DNA of 64,000 bases from Hydrogenophaga sp. (GCA_011391495.1 JAABQK010000015.1:1-64000); one strand, 5' to 3'. Shown: positions 54,657 to 63,205, numbered from the stretch's first letter. The notes: a model not told the origin generated them from the sequence alone. Program-made: numbers and translations.

Positions 54657-55370
54657 ATGAAACTCCTCCAGACCACCCTGATGGCTCTCGCCGCCGCCCT
54701 GTCCATGGGCGCGTTCGCGCAGGAAGCCGCCATTCGCAAGAACCTGGCCGAGCGCCTGCCCAACCTGCCCAAGATCGACGAGGTCAGCAAGACGCCGATG
54801 GACGGCCTGTACGAGATCCGCGTCAACCACAGCGAGATCTTCTACACCGACGCACAAGGCAACTTCCTGATCCAGGGTTCTCTGATCGACACCCAGGCAC
54901 GGGCCGACCTGACGGAGCAGCGGCTCAACAAGCTGACCGCCATTGCCTTCAAGGACCTGCCCTTGAAGGACAGCTTCACGATCGTGCGGGGCAACGGCAA
55001 ACGCAAGATGGCGGTGTTCGAAGACCCCAACTGCGGCTACTGCAAGCGCTTCGAGCGCGACCTGACCAAGGTGGACAACGTCACCGTGCATGTTTTCCTG
55101 TACCCGATCCTGAGCGCAGACTCGAACGAAAAATCGCGCAACATCTGGTGCGCCAAGGACAAGGGCGCTGCCTTTCTCGACTGGATGACCAAGGACGTGG
55201 TCCCGAAGACGGCCCAGTGCGATGCCACCGCCGTGGCGCGCAACGTGGAACTCGGCAAGAAGGCCCGCATCACCGGTACGCCCACCATCATCTTTGCCGA
55301 TGGTTCGCGCGTGCCCGGTGCCATCGGGGCTGACCGCATCGAAAAATTCCTGACCGAGGCCAAGCCCTGA
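54657..55370 (+). CDS. dsbC: Thiol:disulfide interchange protein DsbC
   Basis: Periplasmic disulfide isomerase of 237 residues. Signal peptide ends near AFAQ. The N-terminal dimerisation domain (about 25-80) leads to a thioredoxin-like domain with active site CGYC (C126, C129) and the cis-Pro segment ITGTPTII. Length and domain order match DsbC. The ATG at 54657 gives a normal signal peptide. Confidence 0.95.
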   Translation: MKLLQTTLMALAAALSMGAFAQEAAIRKNLAERLPNLPKIDEVSKTPMDGLYEIRVNHSEIFYTDAQGNFLIQGSLIDTQARADLTEQRLNKLTAIAFKDLPLKDSFTIVRGNGKRKMAVFEDPNCGYCKRFERDLTKVDNVTVHVFLYPILSADSNEKSRNIWCAKDKGAAFLDWMTKDVVPKTAQCDATAVARNVELGKKARITGTPTIIFADGSRVPGAIGADRIEKFLTEAKP

Positions 55371-55375
55371 ACCCC

Positions 55376-55864
55376 GTGACGCCCCAGGCCGTGCTGCACG
55401 ACCCGCACGACACCGCCCTGATCCGGACCCTGGGTTACGCCGGCCTGATTCCGTTTGTCCTGCTCGCTGGCCTGCTCTGGCTCATCGAGGCCGACCTGCA
55501 GGTCTGGGTCTCGATGGCCCTGGCGGGCTACGCTGCGCTGATTGCTGCCTTCCTGGGCGGCGCGCACTGGGGTATCGGCTGGCTGGCGGGGCTGCATGCC
55601 CGTCAGACCGCTGGCGCCCAGCGAGCGCACCACGCACAGCGCCACCACTTTCTCTGGGGCATCGTGCCTTCGCTGCTGGCCTGGCCCGGGCTGCTGATGC
55701 CGCCGTTTGCCGGGCTGGCCTGGCTGGGCTTCGTGCTGGTCCTGAGCTACCTGGCCGACCGCACGCTCTACGCCAGCGCCGGGCTGCAGACGTGGCTGAC
55801 CCTGCGTTTTCGGCTGTCGGCCGTGGCTTCGCTCAGCTGTTTCATCGGCGCAGCCGCCCTCTGA
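55376..55864 (+). CDS. DUF3429 family membrane protein
   Basis: A 162-residue membrane protein with about four or five hydrophobic segments and the family motif AAFLGGAHWGIGWL. It starts at a GTG only 5 bases after the dsbC stop, so it is likely cotranscribed. DUF3429 proteins are small inner-membrane proteins of unknown function (TMEM69-like in eukaryotes). No further role is assigned. Confidence 0.85.
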   Translation: MTPQAVLHDPHDTALIRTLGYAGLIPFVLLAGLLWLIEADLQVWVSMALAGYAALIAAFLGGAHWGIGWLAGLHARQTAGAQRAHHAQRHHFLWGIVPSLLAWPGLLMPPFAGLAWLGFVLVLSYLADRTLYASAGLQTWLTLRFRLSAVASLSCFIGAAAL

Positions 55865-55875
55865 ATGGTCCCCAC

Positions 55876-57804
55876 ATGACACCCACCCCGAAGCCACGCG
55901 CCACACCGGCGCGCCAGCGCTCCGCCGCTGTGCCGCAGCCCGCCGTGCGCTACCGCGTGGAGCCACTCAGCACCCAGGCCCACCTGTTTGCCGTCACGCT
56001 GGAGATCGACGCGCCCGCCGCCCGCCAGCGGCTGAGCCTGCCGGTCTGGATCCCGGGCAGCTACCTGGTGCGCGAATTTGCCCAGCACCTGCAGCACCTG
56101 CAGGCCACGCAGGCAGGCGAGCCGGTGCCGCTGCGCCAGCTCGACAAGCACAGCTGGCAGGTCGAGGCCGACGGCAGCCTGCCGCTGCTGCTGCACTACG
56201 AGGTCTACGCGTTCGACGCCTCGGTGCGCACCGCCTTCCTGGACAGCACGCGCGGCTTCTTCAACGCCACCAGCCTGTGCCTGCGCGTGAACGGCCAGGA
56301 AGACCGGCCGCAGGGCCTGGAGATCACCCCCGGCGCTGCACCACTGGGCTGGCAGGTGGCGACCGGCCTGGACGCCGTGGAGGTGGACAGCGCCGGTTTC
56401 GGCCGCTACCGGGCACAGGACTACGACGAGCTGGCCGACTGCCCGGTGGAACTCGGCGCCTTCTGGAGTGGCAGCTTTGTCGCCCACGGCGTGCCACACC
56501 GCTTTGTGGTCAGCGGCGCGGGTGGCTGGTTCGATGGCGAACGCCTGCTCGGCGACACGCGCCGCATCTGCGAAGCGCAGATCGGCTTCTGGCACGGCGC
56601 CAGCGGTCAGGCGCCGTTCAAGAGTTACCTCTTCATGCTGCATGCCAGCGGCGACGGTTATGGCGGGCTGGAGCATCGCAACAGCACGGCCCTGATCTGC
56701 CAGCGCACCGATCTGCCCAAAATCACCGAGCCCCCACGCTCCGCCGCTGCGCGGGTCGCTGCCCCCCAAGGGAGCGGTTTCGCCTTGGGGCGGCCCGGCG
56801 GTGAAACGCCGGCCAAAGAACAAAAACCCGCCGCCCTCAAAGCCACCGACGGCTACACCACCCTGCTCGGCCTGATCAGCCACGAGTATTTCCACACCTG
56901 GAACGTCAAGCGCCTGCGCCCGGCCGAATTCAGGCACTACGACTACCGCGCCGAAAACTACACCGAACTGCTGTGGTTCTTCGAAGGCTTCACCAGCTAC
57001 TACGACGACCTGCTGCTGAGGCGCGCCGGCCTGATCGACGACGCCACCTACCTGCAGCTGGTCACCAAGACCGTCAACCAGGTGGCACAGACGCCCGGTC
57101 GGGAGGTGCAAAGCGTGGCGCAGGCCAGCTTCGACGCCTGGGTGAAGTACTACCGCGTCAACGAAAACACGCCCAACGCGACGGTGAGCTACTACACCAA
57201 GGGCGCACTCGTGGCGTTGTGTTTCGACCTCACGCTGCGCGCCGAGGGCCACAGCACGCTCGACGATGTGATGCGCGAACTCTGGCAGCGCAGCGCAGGA
57301 GGTCCCATGCGCGAAGCCGACTTCGCGCGCGCCCTCAAGCGTCTGGGTGGTCGCAGTTTCGACAGCGAGCTGCTGCACTGGGTGCACGGCACGTCCGATC
57401 TGCCGGTGCTCGCCCTGCTGGAGAAACACGGCACCAAGGTCCAGCACGACAAGGCCCCGCTGCCTCAGCAACTGGGTCTGCGCGTGAGCGAGTCGGCGGG
57501 CCTCACGCTCAAGACCGTGCTGCGCGGCAGCGCGGCCGAAGCGGCCGGCATGGCCGCGGGCGACGAGTGGCTGGGCGTGGAGTTTGCGCCACCCAAACGC
57601 GGCCAGCCCGCCGAAGCGTGGCGCATCCACAAGCTCGACGACGTGCTTCAGCTGCGCGGCCAGCGCAGCCATCTGATCGCCCTGGTCTCGCGCGACAAGC
57701 GCCTGCTGCGCTGCCCTCTGGAATGGCCCACCGAGACCAAGGCTGTGCGGCTGACGGTGGGCGACGCCGGCCTGCTCGCGCGCTGGCTGGCCCCGGCCAG
57801 CTGA
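55876..57804 (+). CDS. M61-family metallopeptidase with PDZ domain and in-frame repeat insert
   Basis: A 642-residue glycyl aminopeptidase-like protein. The zinc motif is HEYFHTWNVKR (H336, E337, H340) with a downstream Glu (WFFEGFTSYYDD). A C-terminal PDZ-like domain spans about 530-640 (AAEAAGMAAGDEWLGVEF). There is no obvious signal peptide. Residues about 286-315, between GLEHRNST and the zinc motif, form a Pro/Ala/Arg/Gly-rich insert encoded by a hairpin repeat-like element. The reading frame stays open, so the protein is probably functional. Confidence 0.88.
   Translation: MTPTPKPRATPARQRSAAVPQPAVRYRVEPLSTQAHLFAVTLEIDAPAARQRLSLPVWIPGSYLVREFAQHLQHLQATQAGEPVPLRQLDKHSWQVEADGSLPLLLHYEVYAFDASVRTAFLDSTRGFFNATSLCLRVNGQEDRPQGLEITPGAAPLGWQVATGLDAVEVDSAGFGRYRAQDYDELADCPVELGAFWSGSFVAHGVPHRFVVSGAGGWFDGERLLGDTRRICEAQIGFWHGASGQAPFKSYLFMLHASGDGYGGLEHRNSTALICQRTDLPKITEPPRSAAARVAAPQGSGFALGRPGGETPAKEQKPAALKATDGYTTLLGLISHEYFHTWNVKRLRPAEFRHYDYRAENYTELLWFFEGFTSYYDDLLLRRAGLIDDATYLQLVTKTVNQVAQTPGREVQSVAQASFDAWVKYYRVNENTPNATVSYYTKGALVALCFDLTLRAEGHSTLDDVMRELWQRSAGGPMREADFARALKRLGGRSFDSELLHWVHGTSDLPVLALLEKHGTKVQHDKAPLPQQLGLRVSESAGLTLKTVLRGSAAEAAGMAAGDEWLGVEFAPPKRGQPAEAWRIHKLDDVLQLRGQRSHLIALVSRDKRLLRCPLEWPTETKAVRLTVGDAGLLARWLAPAS
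56731..56820 (+). repeat. In-frame repeat-like hairpin element inside the M61 peptidase gene
   Basis: The segment has CCCCAAGG (56764-56771) and CCTTGGGG (56783-56790) as a perfect stem with an 11-base loop. Flanks CCCCCACGCTCCGCCGCTGC and CGGCCCGGCGG resemble a dispersed element I recall from Comamonadaceae genomes. It adds about 30 codons without a stop. Only one copy is in this window, so its mobile or repetitive status is inferred. Confidence 0.55.
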
Positions 57805-57813
57805 GCCGCGCGG

Positions 57814-59109
57814 TCAGCGCCTGCGCAGGTCCACCACCCGCTTGGCCTTGCCCTGGCTGCGTTCCACACCGCCTTCGGGCTTCAGGTCCACCTCCACGCT
57901 GCTGCCCACAAACACCTTGACCTCGTGCCGCAGCAGCTCGGCCGCGGCGCGCGCCTCGATGCTCTCGGGCGACAGGCCCGGACGCGTTTCGACCACGACG
58001 GTCAGACTGTCCATGTGGCCTTCTCGCGTCAGCACGCACTGGTAGTGCGCGCTGAGTTCCGGACGTTTGAGGATGAGCTCCTCGATCTGCGTCGGGAACA
58101 CGTTGACGCCGCGCACGATCATCATGTCGTCGCTGCGGCCGGTGATCTTTTCCATGCGGCGCATGGTGCGTGCCGTGCCGGGCAGCAGGCGCGTGAGGTC
58201 GCGCGTGCGGTAGCGGATGATGGGCAGCGCTTCCTTGGTCAGGCTGGTGAACACCAGCTCACCCATCTCGCCGTCGGCCACCGGCTCACCGGTCTCGGGA
58301 TGGATGATCTCGGGGTAGAAATGGTCTTCCCAGATGGTCGGTCCGTCCTTGGTTTCCACGCACTCGTTGGCCACGCCCGGCCCCATCACTTCCGACAGGC
58401 CGTAGATGTCCACCGCGTCGATGTCCATGCGCGCCTCGATCGCCGCGCGCATGTCGTTGGTCCAGGGCTCGGCGCCGAAGATGCCGATGCGCAGGCTGCT
58501 CTCCCGCGGGTCCAGACCCAGACGCTGAAACTCGTCGGCAATCGCCAGCATGTAGCTGGGCGTGACCATGATGATGTCGGGGCGGAAGTCCTGGATCAGC
58601 TGCACCTGGCGCTCGGTCTGCCCGCCGCCGAAGGGCACCACGGTCAGGCCCAGTTTCTCGGCTCCGTAGTGCGCGCCCAGGCCACCGGTGAACAGCCCGT
58701 AGCCATAGCTCACATGCACCATGTCGCCGGGCCGCGCGCCACTGGCGCGGATGCTGCGCGCCACGACCGTGGCCCAGGTGTCGATGTCTCTCAGCGTGTA
58801 GCCCACCACGGTGGGCTTGCCGGTGGTGCCGCTGCTGGCGTGGATGCGCGCGCAGCGCTCGCGCGGCACCGCGAACATGCCGAACGGGTAGCTGTCGCGC
58901 AGGTCGTGCTTGGTGGTGAAAGGGAACTTCGCCAGATCGGCCAGCGTGCGGCAGTCGTCCGGGTGCACGCCGGCCTCGTCGAATTTGCGGCGGTACACCG
59001 GTGAGTTCTGGTACGCGTGGCGCAGCGTGGCCTGCAGGCGCTTGAGCTGCAGCGCGCGCAGTTCGTCGATGCTGGCTTTCTCGATGGGTTCGAGCGGGAA
59101 GTGGTTCAT
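57814..59109 (-). CDS. paaK: Phenylacetate-CoA ligase
   Basis: AMP-forming ligase (431 residues) activating phenylacetate to phenylacetyl-CoA. The ATP/AMP motif is HASSGTTGKPTVVGYT; DIYGLSEVMGPGVANEC and the C-terminal RSDDMMIVRGVNVFPTQIEE are PaaK hallmarks. The paaG-paaI-paaK order with ATGA overlaps matches part of the aerobic phenylacetate pathway. The paaABCDE epoxidase and paaZ are not in this window. Confidence 0.95.
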   Translation of the reverse strand: MNHFPLEPIEKASIDELRALQLKRLQATLRHAYQNSPVYRRKFDEAGVHPDDCRTLADLAKFPFTTKHDLRDSYPFGMFAVPRERCARIHASSGTTGKPTVVGYTLRDIDTWATVVARSIRASGARPGDMVHVSYGYGLFTGGLGAHYGAEKLGLTVVPFGGGQTERQVQLIQDFRPDIIMVTPSYMLAIADEFQRLGLDPRESSLRIGIFGAEPWTNDMRAAIEARMDIDAVDIYGLSEVMGPGVANECVETKDGPTIWEDHFYPEIIHPETGEPVADGEMGELVFTSLTKEALPIIRYRTRDLTRLLPGTARTMRRMEKITGRSDDMMIVRGVNVFPTQIEELILKRPELSAHYQCVLTREGHMDSLTVVVETRPGLSPESIEARAAAELLRHEVKVFVGSSVEVDLKPEGGVERSQGKAKRVVDLRRR

Positions 59110-59549
59110 GCTGACGCCTCCTCCGGAAAAATCTGGCCGGGGATCACCGCGCTCTTGCCGCGGAACATGGCGATCACCTCGCCCTTCTGGTTGCTGACCT
59201 TCATGTCGTAGATGCCGTGGCGGCCGCTGAGCGTCTGCTCGACGCCTTCGCAGGTGAGCACGTCGCCTTCCTGGCCCGGCTTGAGGAACTCGATGCTGCA
59301 GCCCGCCGCGACCGCGTTCTTGTTGTAGCTGTTGCAGGCGTAGGCGAAGGTGGTGTCGGCCAGGGTGAAGATGAAACCGCCATGGCAGATCCGGTGGCCG
59401 TTCAGGTGCAGCGGCTTCACCAACATGCGCAGCACGGCGCGGCCCGGCTCGACGCTCACCAGTTCGATGCCCATGGTCTCCCGAGCCGCCACGTCGACGG
59501 CGAACATGGTTTCACCCACTTTCCGGGCACGTTCCTGTGGACTCATCAT
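59106..59549 (-). CDS. paaI: Hydroxyphenylacetyl-CoA thioesterase PaaI
   Basis: Hotdog-fold thioesterase of 147 residues. The motif NGHRICHGGFIFTLADTTFAYA contains the catalytic Asp of the PaaI family. It removes dead-end acyl-CoA intermediates of phenylacetate catabolism. Overlaps paaK (ATGA) and paaG. Start at 59549 or the next Met codon. Confidence 0.93.
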   Translation of the reverse strand: MMSPQERARKVGETMFAVDVAARETMGIELVSVEPGRAVLRMLVKPLHLNGHRICHGGFIFTLADTTFAYACNSYNKNAVAAGCSIEFLKPGQEGDVLTCEGVEQTLSGRHGIYDMKVSNQKGEVIAMFRGKSAVIPGQIFPEEASA

Positions 59550-60352
59550 TCCCCCCTGAACCGCGCCGGGCGCTTCTCGCGGAACGCCATCACACCCTCG
59601 ATGTAGTCGTGTGTGGCACCCAGGGCCGACTGCGTGTCGCGCTCCACGTCCAGCTGCTGGTTCAACGTGTGCGTGCCGGCGTCGCGCAGCAGGGCACGCG
59701 TGGCGACCAGGGCCTTGGTGGGCATGACCGCCAGCTTATCGCCCATCGCCAGCGCTGCCGCCAGCGGGTCGTCCTGCACGTCCCAGATCATTCCCCACTC
59801 CCTGGCCTGCGCCGCGGGCAGCTTGTCGCCCGTCATGGCCAGCGCCATGGCGCGCGCCAGGCCCAGCCGCTCCACCAGGAACCAGCTGCCGCCAGCGTCC
59901 GGGATCAGGCCGATCTTGCTGAAGGCCTGGATGAAACTGGCACCTGGCGCCGCGATCGCGATATCGCAGGTCATGGCGAGCGATGCCCCCGCGCCCGCGG
60001 CCACGCCGTTGACGGCGGCGATCACCGGGAAGCGCAGCGACTGGATGCGCCGCGCCGTGGGGTTGAAGGCCTGGTCGATCACCGGGCCGGGGTCGGCGCG
60101 CTGCACCAGATCCGGACCTGGCTCGAAGTCGAACTCGGCGAGATCGGCACCGGCACAGAAACCGCGGCCGGCTCCGGTGATGACCATGGCGCGGATCACC
60201 GGATTGGCCTCCGCCCGGTCCAGCGCAGCCCACAGCTCGCGGTGCATCTGGCGGGTGAAACTGTTGAGGGCGTCGGGGCGGTTCAGTGTGACCAGGGCAA
60301 CGGCGCCGCGCTCTTCATAGAGCACGGTGCTGCCCGCGGCGGGGGCGTTCAT
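59546..60352 (-). CDS. paaG: 2-(1,2-epoxy-1,2-dihydrophenyl)acetyl-CoA isomerase PaaG
   Basis: Crotonase-fold isomerase of 268 residues forming the oxepin-CoA intermediate of phenylacetate degradation. GRGFCAGADLAEF and IPDAGGSWFLVERLG fit PaaG, including the Asp in PDAGG used in place of the hydratase Glu. The ATG at 60352 is preferred; longer in-frame starts exist. Divergent from an enoyl-CoA hydratase across a 177-base regulatory region. Confidence 0.93.
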   Translation of the reverse strand: MNAPAAGSTVLYEERGAVALVTLNRPDALNSFTRQMHRELWAALDRAEANPVIRAMVITGAGRGFCAGADLAEFDFEPGPDLVQRADPGPVIDQAFNPTARRIQSLRFPVIAAVNGVAAGAGASLAMTCDIAIAAPGASFIQAFSKIGLIPDAGGSWFLVERLGLARAMALAMTGDKLPAAQAREWGMIWDVQDDPLAAALAMGDKLAVMPTKALVATRALLRDAGTHTLNQQLDVERDTQSALGATHDYIEGVMAFREKRPARFRGE

Positions 60353-60417
60353 GGGTAGGTGTCTCCTCGGGCCGTCGTGAAGCGGCGCCTGTTCGGGGTG
60401 GTTAGCATGCAATTTAC

Positions 60418-60445
60418 CATTAGCCGACCCATCGGTCGGCTAATG
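60418..60445. promoter_or_regulatory. TetR-type operator palindrome between paaG and enoyl-CoA hydratase genes
   Basis: Twelve-base perfect arms CATTAGCCGACC (60418-60429) and GGTCGGCTAATG (60434-60445) around 4 bases. Size and CCGACC/GGTCGG cores resemble TetR-family operators of acyl-CoA catabolism such as PaaR-like sites. Position suits control of the divergent paaG-paaI-paaK operon. Confidence 0.7.
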
Positions 60446-60485
60446 TTTTCCCTTGGATGCCGTGTCACGGGGTCGCCCGCTATAG

Positions 60486-60501
60486 TTGACGTTCACGTCA
60501 A
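60486..60501. promoter_or_regulatory. Second palindrome TTGACG-TTCA-CGTCAA before enoyl-CoA hydratase
   Basis: Perfect 6-base arms with a 4-base spacer, overlapping the end of a TATAGT -10-like box (60481-60486). It resembles MerR-family (LiuR-like) operators controlling acyl-CoA catabolic genes, but the regulator is not in the window. Confidence 0.5.
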
Positions 60502-60529
60502 TACCGACCGATCCACCCAAGGACACCCC

Positions 60530-61318
60530 ATGAGCGAAGCCACCGCCCCCGAATTCATCAACGTGCGCACCGAAGGCCGTGTGGGCGTCGTCACCCTGAA
60601 CCGCCCCAAGCAGCTCAATGCCCTTAACGACCAGCTCATGACCGAGCTGGGCGTCGCGCTCAAGGCCTTTGATGCCGACGACAACATCGGCTGCATGATC
60701 GTCACCGGCAGCGAGAAAGCCTTTGCCGCGGGTGCCGACATCGGCGCCATGGCGACCTACACCTTCGCCGACGTCTACAAGGGCGACTACATCACCCGCA
60801 ACTGGGAAACCATCCGCAGCGTGCGCAAGCCGGTGATTGCCGCGGTCAGCGGTTTCGCCCTCGGTGGCGGCTGCGAACTGGCCATGATGTGCGACTTCAT
60901 CATCGCGGCCGACAACGCCAGGTTCGGCCAGCCCGAGATCAAGCTGGGCATCATCCCCGGCGCCGGCGGCACGCAGCGCCTGCCACGCGCGGTGGGCAAG
61001 TCCAAGGCCATGGACCTGGCCCTGACCGGCCGCATGATGGACGCCACCGAGTCCGAGCGCGCGGGTCTGGTGAGCCGCGTGGTGCCGCTGGACAAGCTGA
61101 TGGACGAAGCACTGGGCGCGGCCCTGCAAATCTGCGAATTCTCCCTGCCCAGCGTGATGGCCGCCAAGGAATGCGTCAACCGCGCTTTCGAGGGCGGCTT
61201 GGCCGACGGCGTGATGTTCGAGCGCCGCATGTTCCACGCCCTGTTCGCCACCGACGACCAGAAAGAAGGCATGGACGCCTTCGTGAACAAGCGCAAGGCG
61301 GTGTTCAAACATTCCTGA
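60530..61318 (+). CDS. Enoyl-CoA hydratase
   Basis: A 262-residue crotonase-fold hydratase. Motifs are EKAFAAGADIGAM (oxyanion hole), FALGGGCELAMMCD with the first catalytic Glu, and GIIPGAGGTQRLPRAVG with the second. Both catalytic Glu are present, so hydration of trans-2-enoyl-CoA is expected. It could serve as PaaF in phenylacetate degradation or in general beta-oxidation. CAAGGA lies about 8 bases before the ATG at 60530. Confidence 0.93.
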   Translation: MSEATAPEFINVRTEGRVGVVTLNRPKQLNALNDQLMTELGVALKAFDADDNIGCMIVTGSEKAFAAGADIGAMATYTFADVYKGDYITRNWETIRSVRKPVIAAVSGFALGGGCELAMMCDFIIAADNARFGQPEIKLGIIPGAGGTQRLPRAVGKSKAMDLALTGRMMDATESERAGLVSRVVPLDKLMDEALGAALQICEFSLPSVMAAKECVNRAFEGGLADGVMFERRMFHALFATDDQKEGMDAFVNKRKAVFKHS

Positions 61319-61333
61319 GCGGAAGGGGCGAGA

Positions 61334-61363
61334 TTGAAAGCAGCCCGAAAATTTGGCTATAAT
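61334..61363 (+). promoter_or_regulatory. Promoter of tRNA-Met gene
   Basis: TTGAAA (61334-61339) and a consensus TATAAT (61358-61363) are separated by 18 bases, with the tRNA 5' end 11 bases downstream of the -10 box. Confidence 0.8.
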
Positions 61364-61373
61364 TTTGGTCTTC

Positions 61374-61450
61374 GGCGATATAGCTCAGTTGGTTAGAGCG
61401 CAGCATTCATAATGCTGATGTCGGTGGTTCAAGTCCACCTATCGCCACCA
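61374..61450 (+). tRNA. tRNA-Met (CAT), elongator-type
   Basis: A 77-nucleotide cloverleaf. Acceptor GGCGATA pairs with TATCGCC (61440-61446), followed by discriminator A and encoded CCA (61448-61450). D-arm GCTCAGTTGGTTAGAGC, anticodon loop TTCATAA with CAT, and T-arm GGTGG-TTCAAGT-CCACC are all present. The acceptor begins with a paired G, unlike initiator tRNA, and the D-arm matches elongator tRNA-Met. A tRNA-Ile2 with lysidine-modified CAT is a less likely alternative. Confidence 0.93.
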
Positions 61451-61457
61451 GAATTCC

Positions 61458-61491
61458 AAAAGCGGACCCCGGCGACGGTGTCCGCTTTTTT
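61458..61491 (+). terminator. Intrinsic terminator after tRNA-Met
   Basis: AAAAGCGGAC (61458-61467) pairs perfectly with GTCCGCTTTT (61480-61489) around a 12-base loop, followed by further T residues. It begins 8 bases after the tRNA CCA end. Confidence 0.92.
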
Positions 61492-61518
61492 CTTGCCCGG
61501 CCCTTTTCTCCATCGTCC

Positions 61519-62079
61519 ATGGCCATCAAATCCACCATCTTCAAGGCGAACCTGCAGATTGCAGACATCGACCACGGCTACTACGCCGACCACGCGCTCA
61601 CCCTCGCGCGCCATCCGAGCGAGACCGACGAACGCATGATGGTGCGGCTGGTGGCACTGGTCATCCACGCCCATGAGCTGCAGGACACCTGCCGCGGCGA
61701 CGGCACGCTGGCCTTTGGCGCCGGTCTGTCCGACCCGGACGATCCGGACGTGTCGCTGACCGATTTCACGGGCCGCAAACGCATCTGGATCGAGGTCGGT
61801 CAGCCTGAAGACAAGCCGCTGGCCAAGGCCTGCAGCAAGGCCGACGCGGTGCTGGTTTACGCCTTCGGTCCAGCGGCGGACGTGTGGTGGCGCGGCATCG
61901 AGACCAAGCTGACCCGACTCGACAGGCTGCAGGTCTGGCGCCTGCCGAGCGACGCTGCACCGGCCCTGGCCGCACTCGCCGAACGCAGCATGCAGCTGCA
62001 GGCGACGATCCAGGAGGGCGAAATCACGCTCTCCAGCACGCAAGGCAGCGTGCACATCGTCCCGCTGCGCTGGAAATAA
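61519..62079 (+). CDS. YaeQ family protein
   Basis: A 186-residue protein with YaeQ family landmarks: MAIKSTIFKANLQIAD, DHGYYADHALTLARHPSET, and WIEVGQPEDKPLAKACSKAD. The fold is PD-(D/E)XK nuclease-like. YaeQ was once proposed as an RfaH suppressor; its role is unresolved. It stands alone after the tRNA terminator. Confidence 0.93.
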   Translation: MAIKSTIFKANLQIADIDHGYYADHALTLARHPSETDERMMVRLVALVIHAHELQDTCRGDGTLAFGAGLSDPDDPDVSLTDFTGRKRIWIEVGQPEDKPLAKACSKADAVLVYAFGPAADVWWRGIETKLTRLDRLQVWRLPSDAAPALAALAERSMQLQATIQEGEITLSSTQGSVHIVPLRWK

Positions 62080-62141
62080 ATCCGACGGCGTGGCCTTGCT
62101 CGACCAGCCAACCCGCTGAAGTCATTGCCAGGCCGGTCGCG

Positions 62142-62708
62142 TCAGCCGCCCGGCGTGCTCTGGTCCACCCAGATCAAAGCCCGGGTATCCACGCCCAGGG
62201 CTTGCGCCTGCCGGATCAAGCGATCACGCACCCCGGCGGGCAACTGGCGCTCCCGAGCCAGAATCCAGAGGTAGCCGGTGTTCGGTCCGATCACCATCGC
62301 CCAGCGGTAGTCCGGGTCCAGCGCGATCACGTGGTAGCCGCCATAAAACGGACCGAAGAACGACACCTTGAGCGACGCGGTGTGGCTGTCGCCCGTGAAC
62401 ACGGCGCGTCCCAGCGCCTCGCTCCATGCCCCCATGGCCGCGTTGTAGCCCCGGTTGGTCACCTGGATGCTGCCGTCGTCCCGCAGGTCGTAGCGCGCGC
62501 TGACGCGGCTCAGTCCGCGCTCGAAGCTGTGGTCCAGCCGGGCGATCTCGAACCACGCGCCCAGGTAACGCTGCACATCAAAGGAGCCGACCACCGTCAC
62601 GCCCTGCGGCGGGGCGGTGGAGCAGGCGCTCAGCCCCAGCACCAGGACAGTGGTGAACAGCAGCCGCACGAAGCATGGGCGCAAGCCCCACATGGACACT
62701 GGAATCAT
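62142..62708 (-). CDS. Outer-membrane lipocalin (Blc-like lipoprotein)
   Basis: A 188-residue lipoprotein: signal with lipobox LSAC, then a lipocalin domain beginning VVGSFDVQRYLGAWFEIARLDHSFERGL (the GxW lipocalin signature), with the conserved YHVIALDPDYRWAMVIGP strand. AGGAG at 62716-62720 selects the ATG at 62708. It likely binds lysophospholipids or fatty acids at the outer membrane. Confidence 0.93.
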   Translation of the reverse strand: MIPVSMWGLRPCFVRLLFTTVLVLGLSACSTAPPQGVTVVGSFDVQRYLGAWFEIARLDHSFERGLSRVSARYDLRDDGSIQVTNRGYNAAMGAWSEALGRAVFTGDSHTASLKVSFFGPFYGGYHVIALDPDYRWAMVIGPNTGYLWILARERQLPAGVRDRLIRQAQALGVDTRALIWVDQSTPGG

Positions 62709-62851
62709 CGTACGGCTCCTGAAAGAACGGTTCGTCGGTGCTGCACCGGCAGCAAGATATTTGTCATGGACAAACCGCATTCTGCTCCGTATCCTTGCGA
62801 CCTGTGGTTTCCGCTTTGCACCCCCGTCAAGGTGCACATCAGGGGTTTTTG

Positions 62852-63205
62852 ATGAATCTGTTCAACATTCTGCCGGGCTTCCAGACAACACCCGCCGGCC
62901 TGGAGCGTGAGGTGTTGCGCCGGCTGCCCCGGGTGTTGTGGGTGGGCACGGCGGTGCCCGCTGCGCTGTCCGTGCTGGCGCGCTGGCTGCCCTGGAGTGG
63001 CAGTGAAGCCGAGGTGCTCACGCACATCACCACACTGGACATCTATGCCATCAGCCTGGTGGTGCTGCACTGGACGCTGGTGCTGACGGTGGCGATTGGC
63101 GCGTTCATCGTGATGGTGATGAAAGGCCCGGCCTATGTGGCCGACGCCTACCCGCTGGTGGAATACGAGCATCCGCAGGCGAGCAGCGACCGGTCACAGG
63201 CCTGA
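62852..63205 (+). CDS. Small membrane protein of unknown function
   Basis: A 117-residue protein with two hydrophobic helices (about 28-46 and 67-92: SLVVLHWTLVLTVAIGAFIVMVM) and an acidic C-terminal tail. The N-terminus NILPGFQTTPAGLEREVLRRLPR is soluble and basic. I do not recognise a named family. The start at 62852 follows AGGGG. Divergent from the lipocalin gene. Confidence 0.7.
   Translation: MNLFNILPGFQTTPAGLEREVLRRLPRVLWVGTAVPAALSVLARWLPWSGSEAEVLTHITTLDIYAISLVVLHWTLVLTVAIGAFIVMVMKGPAYVADAYPLVEYEHPQASSDRSQA

Noticed and set aside
61374-61450. Initiator tRNA-fMet or lysidine tRNA-Ile2 reading of the CAT tRNA
   Set aside because: The first acceptor pair is formed (G-C), unlike initiator tRNA. 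The D-arm and anticodon stem resemble elongator tRNA-Met. Ile2 cannot be fully excluded but is less likely.
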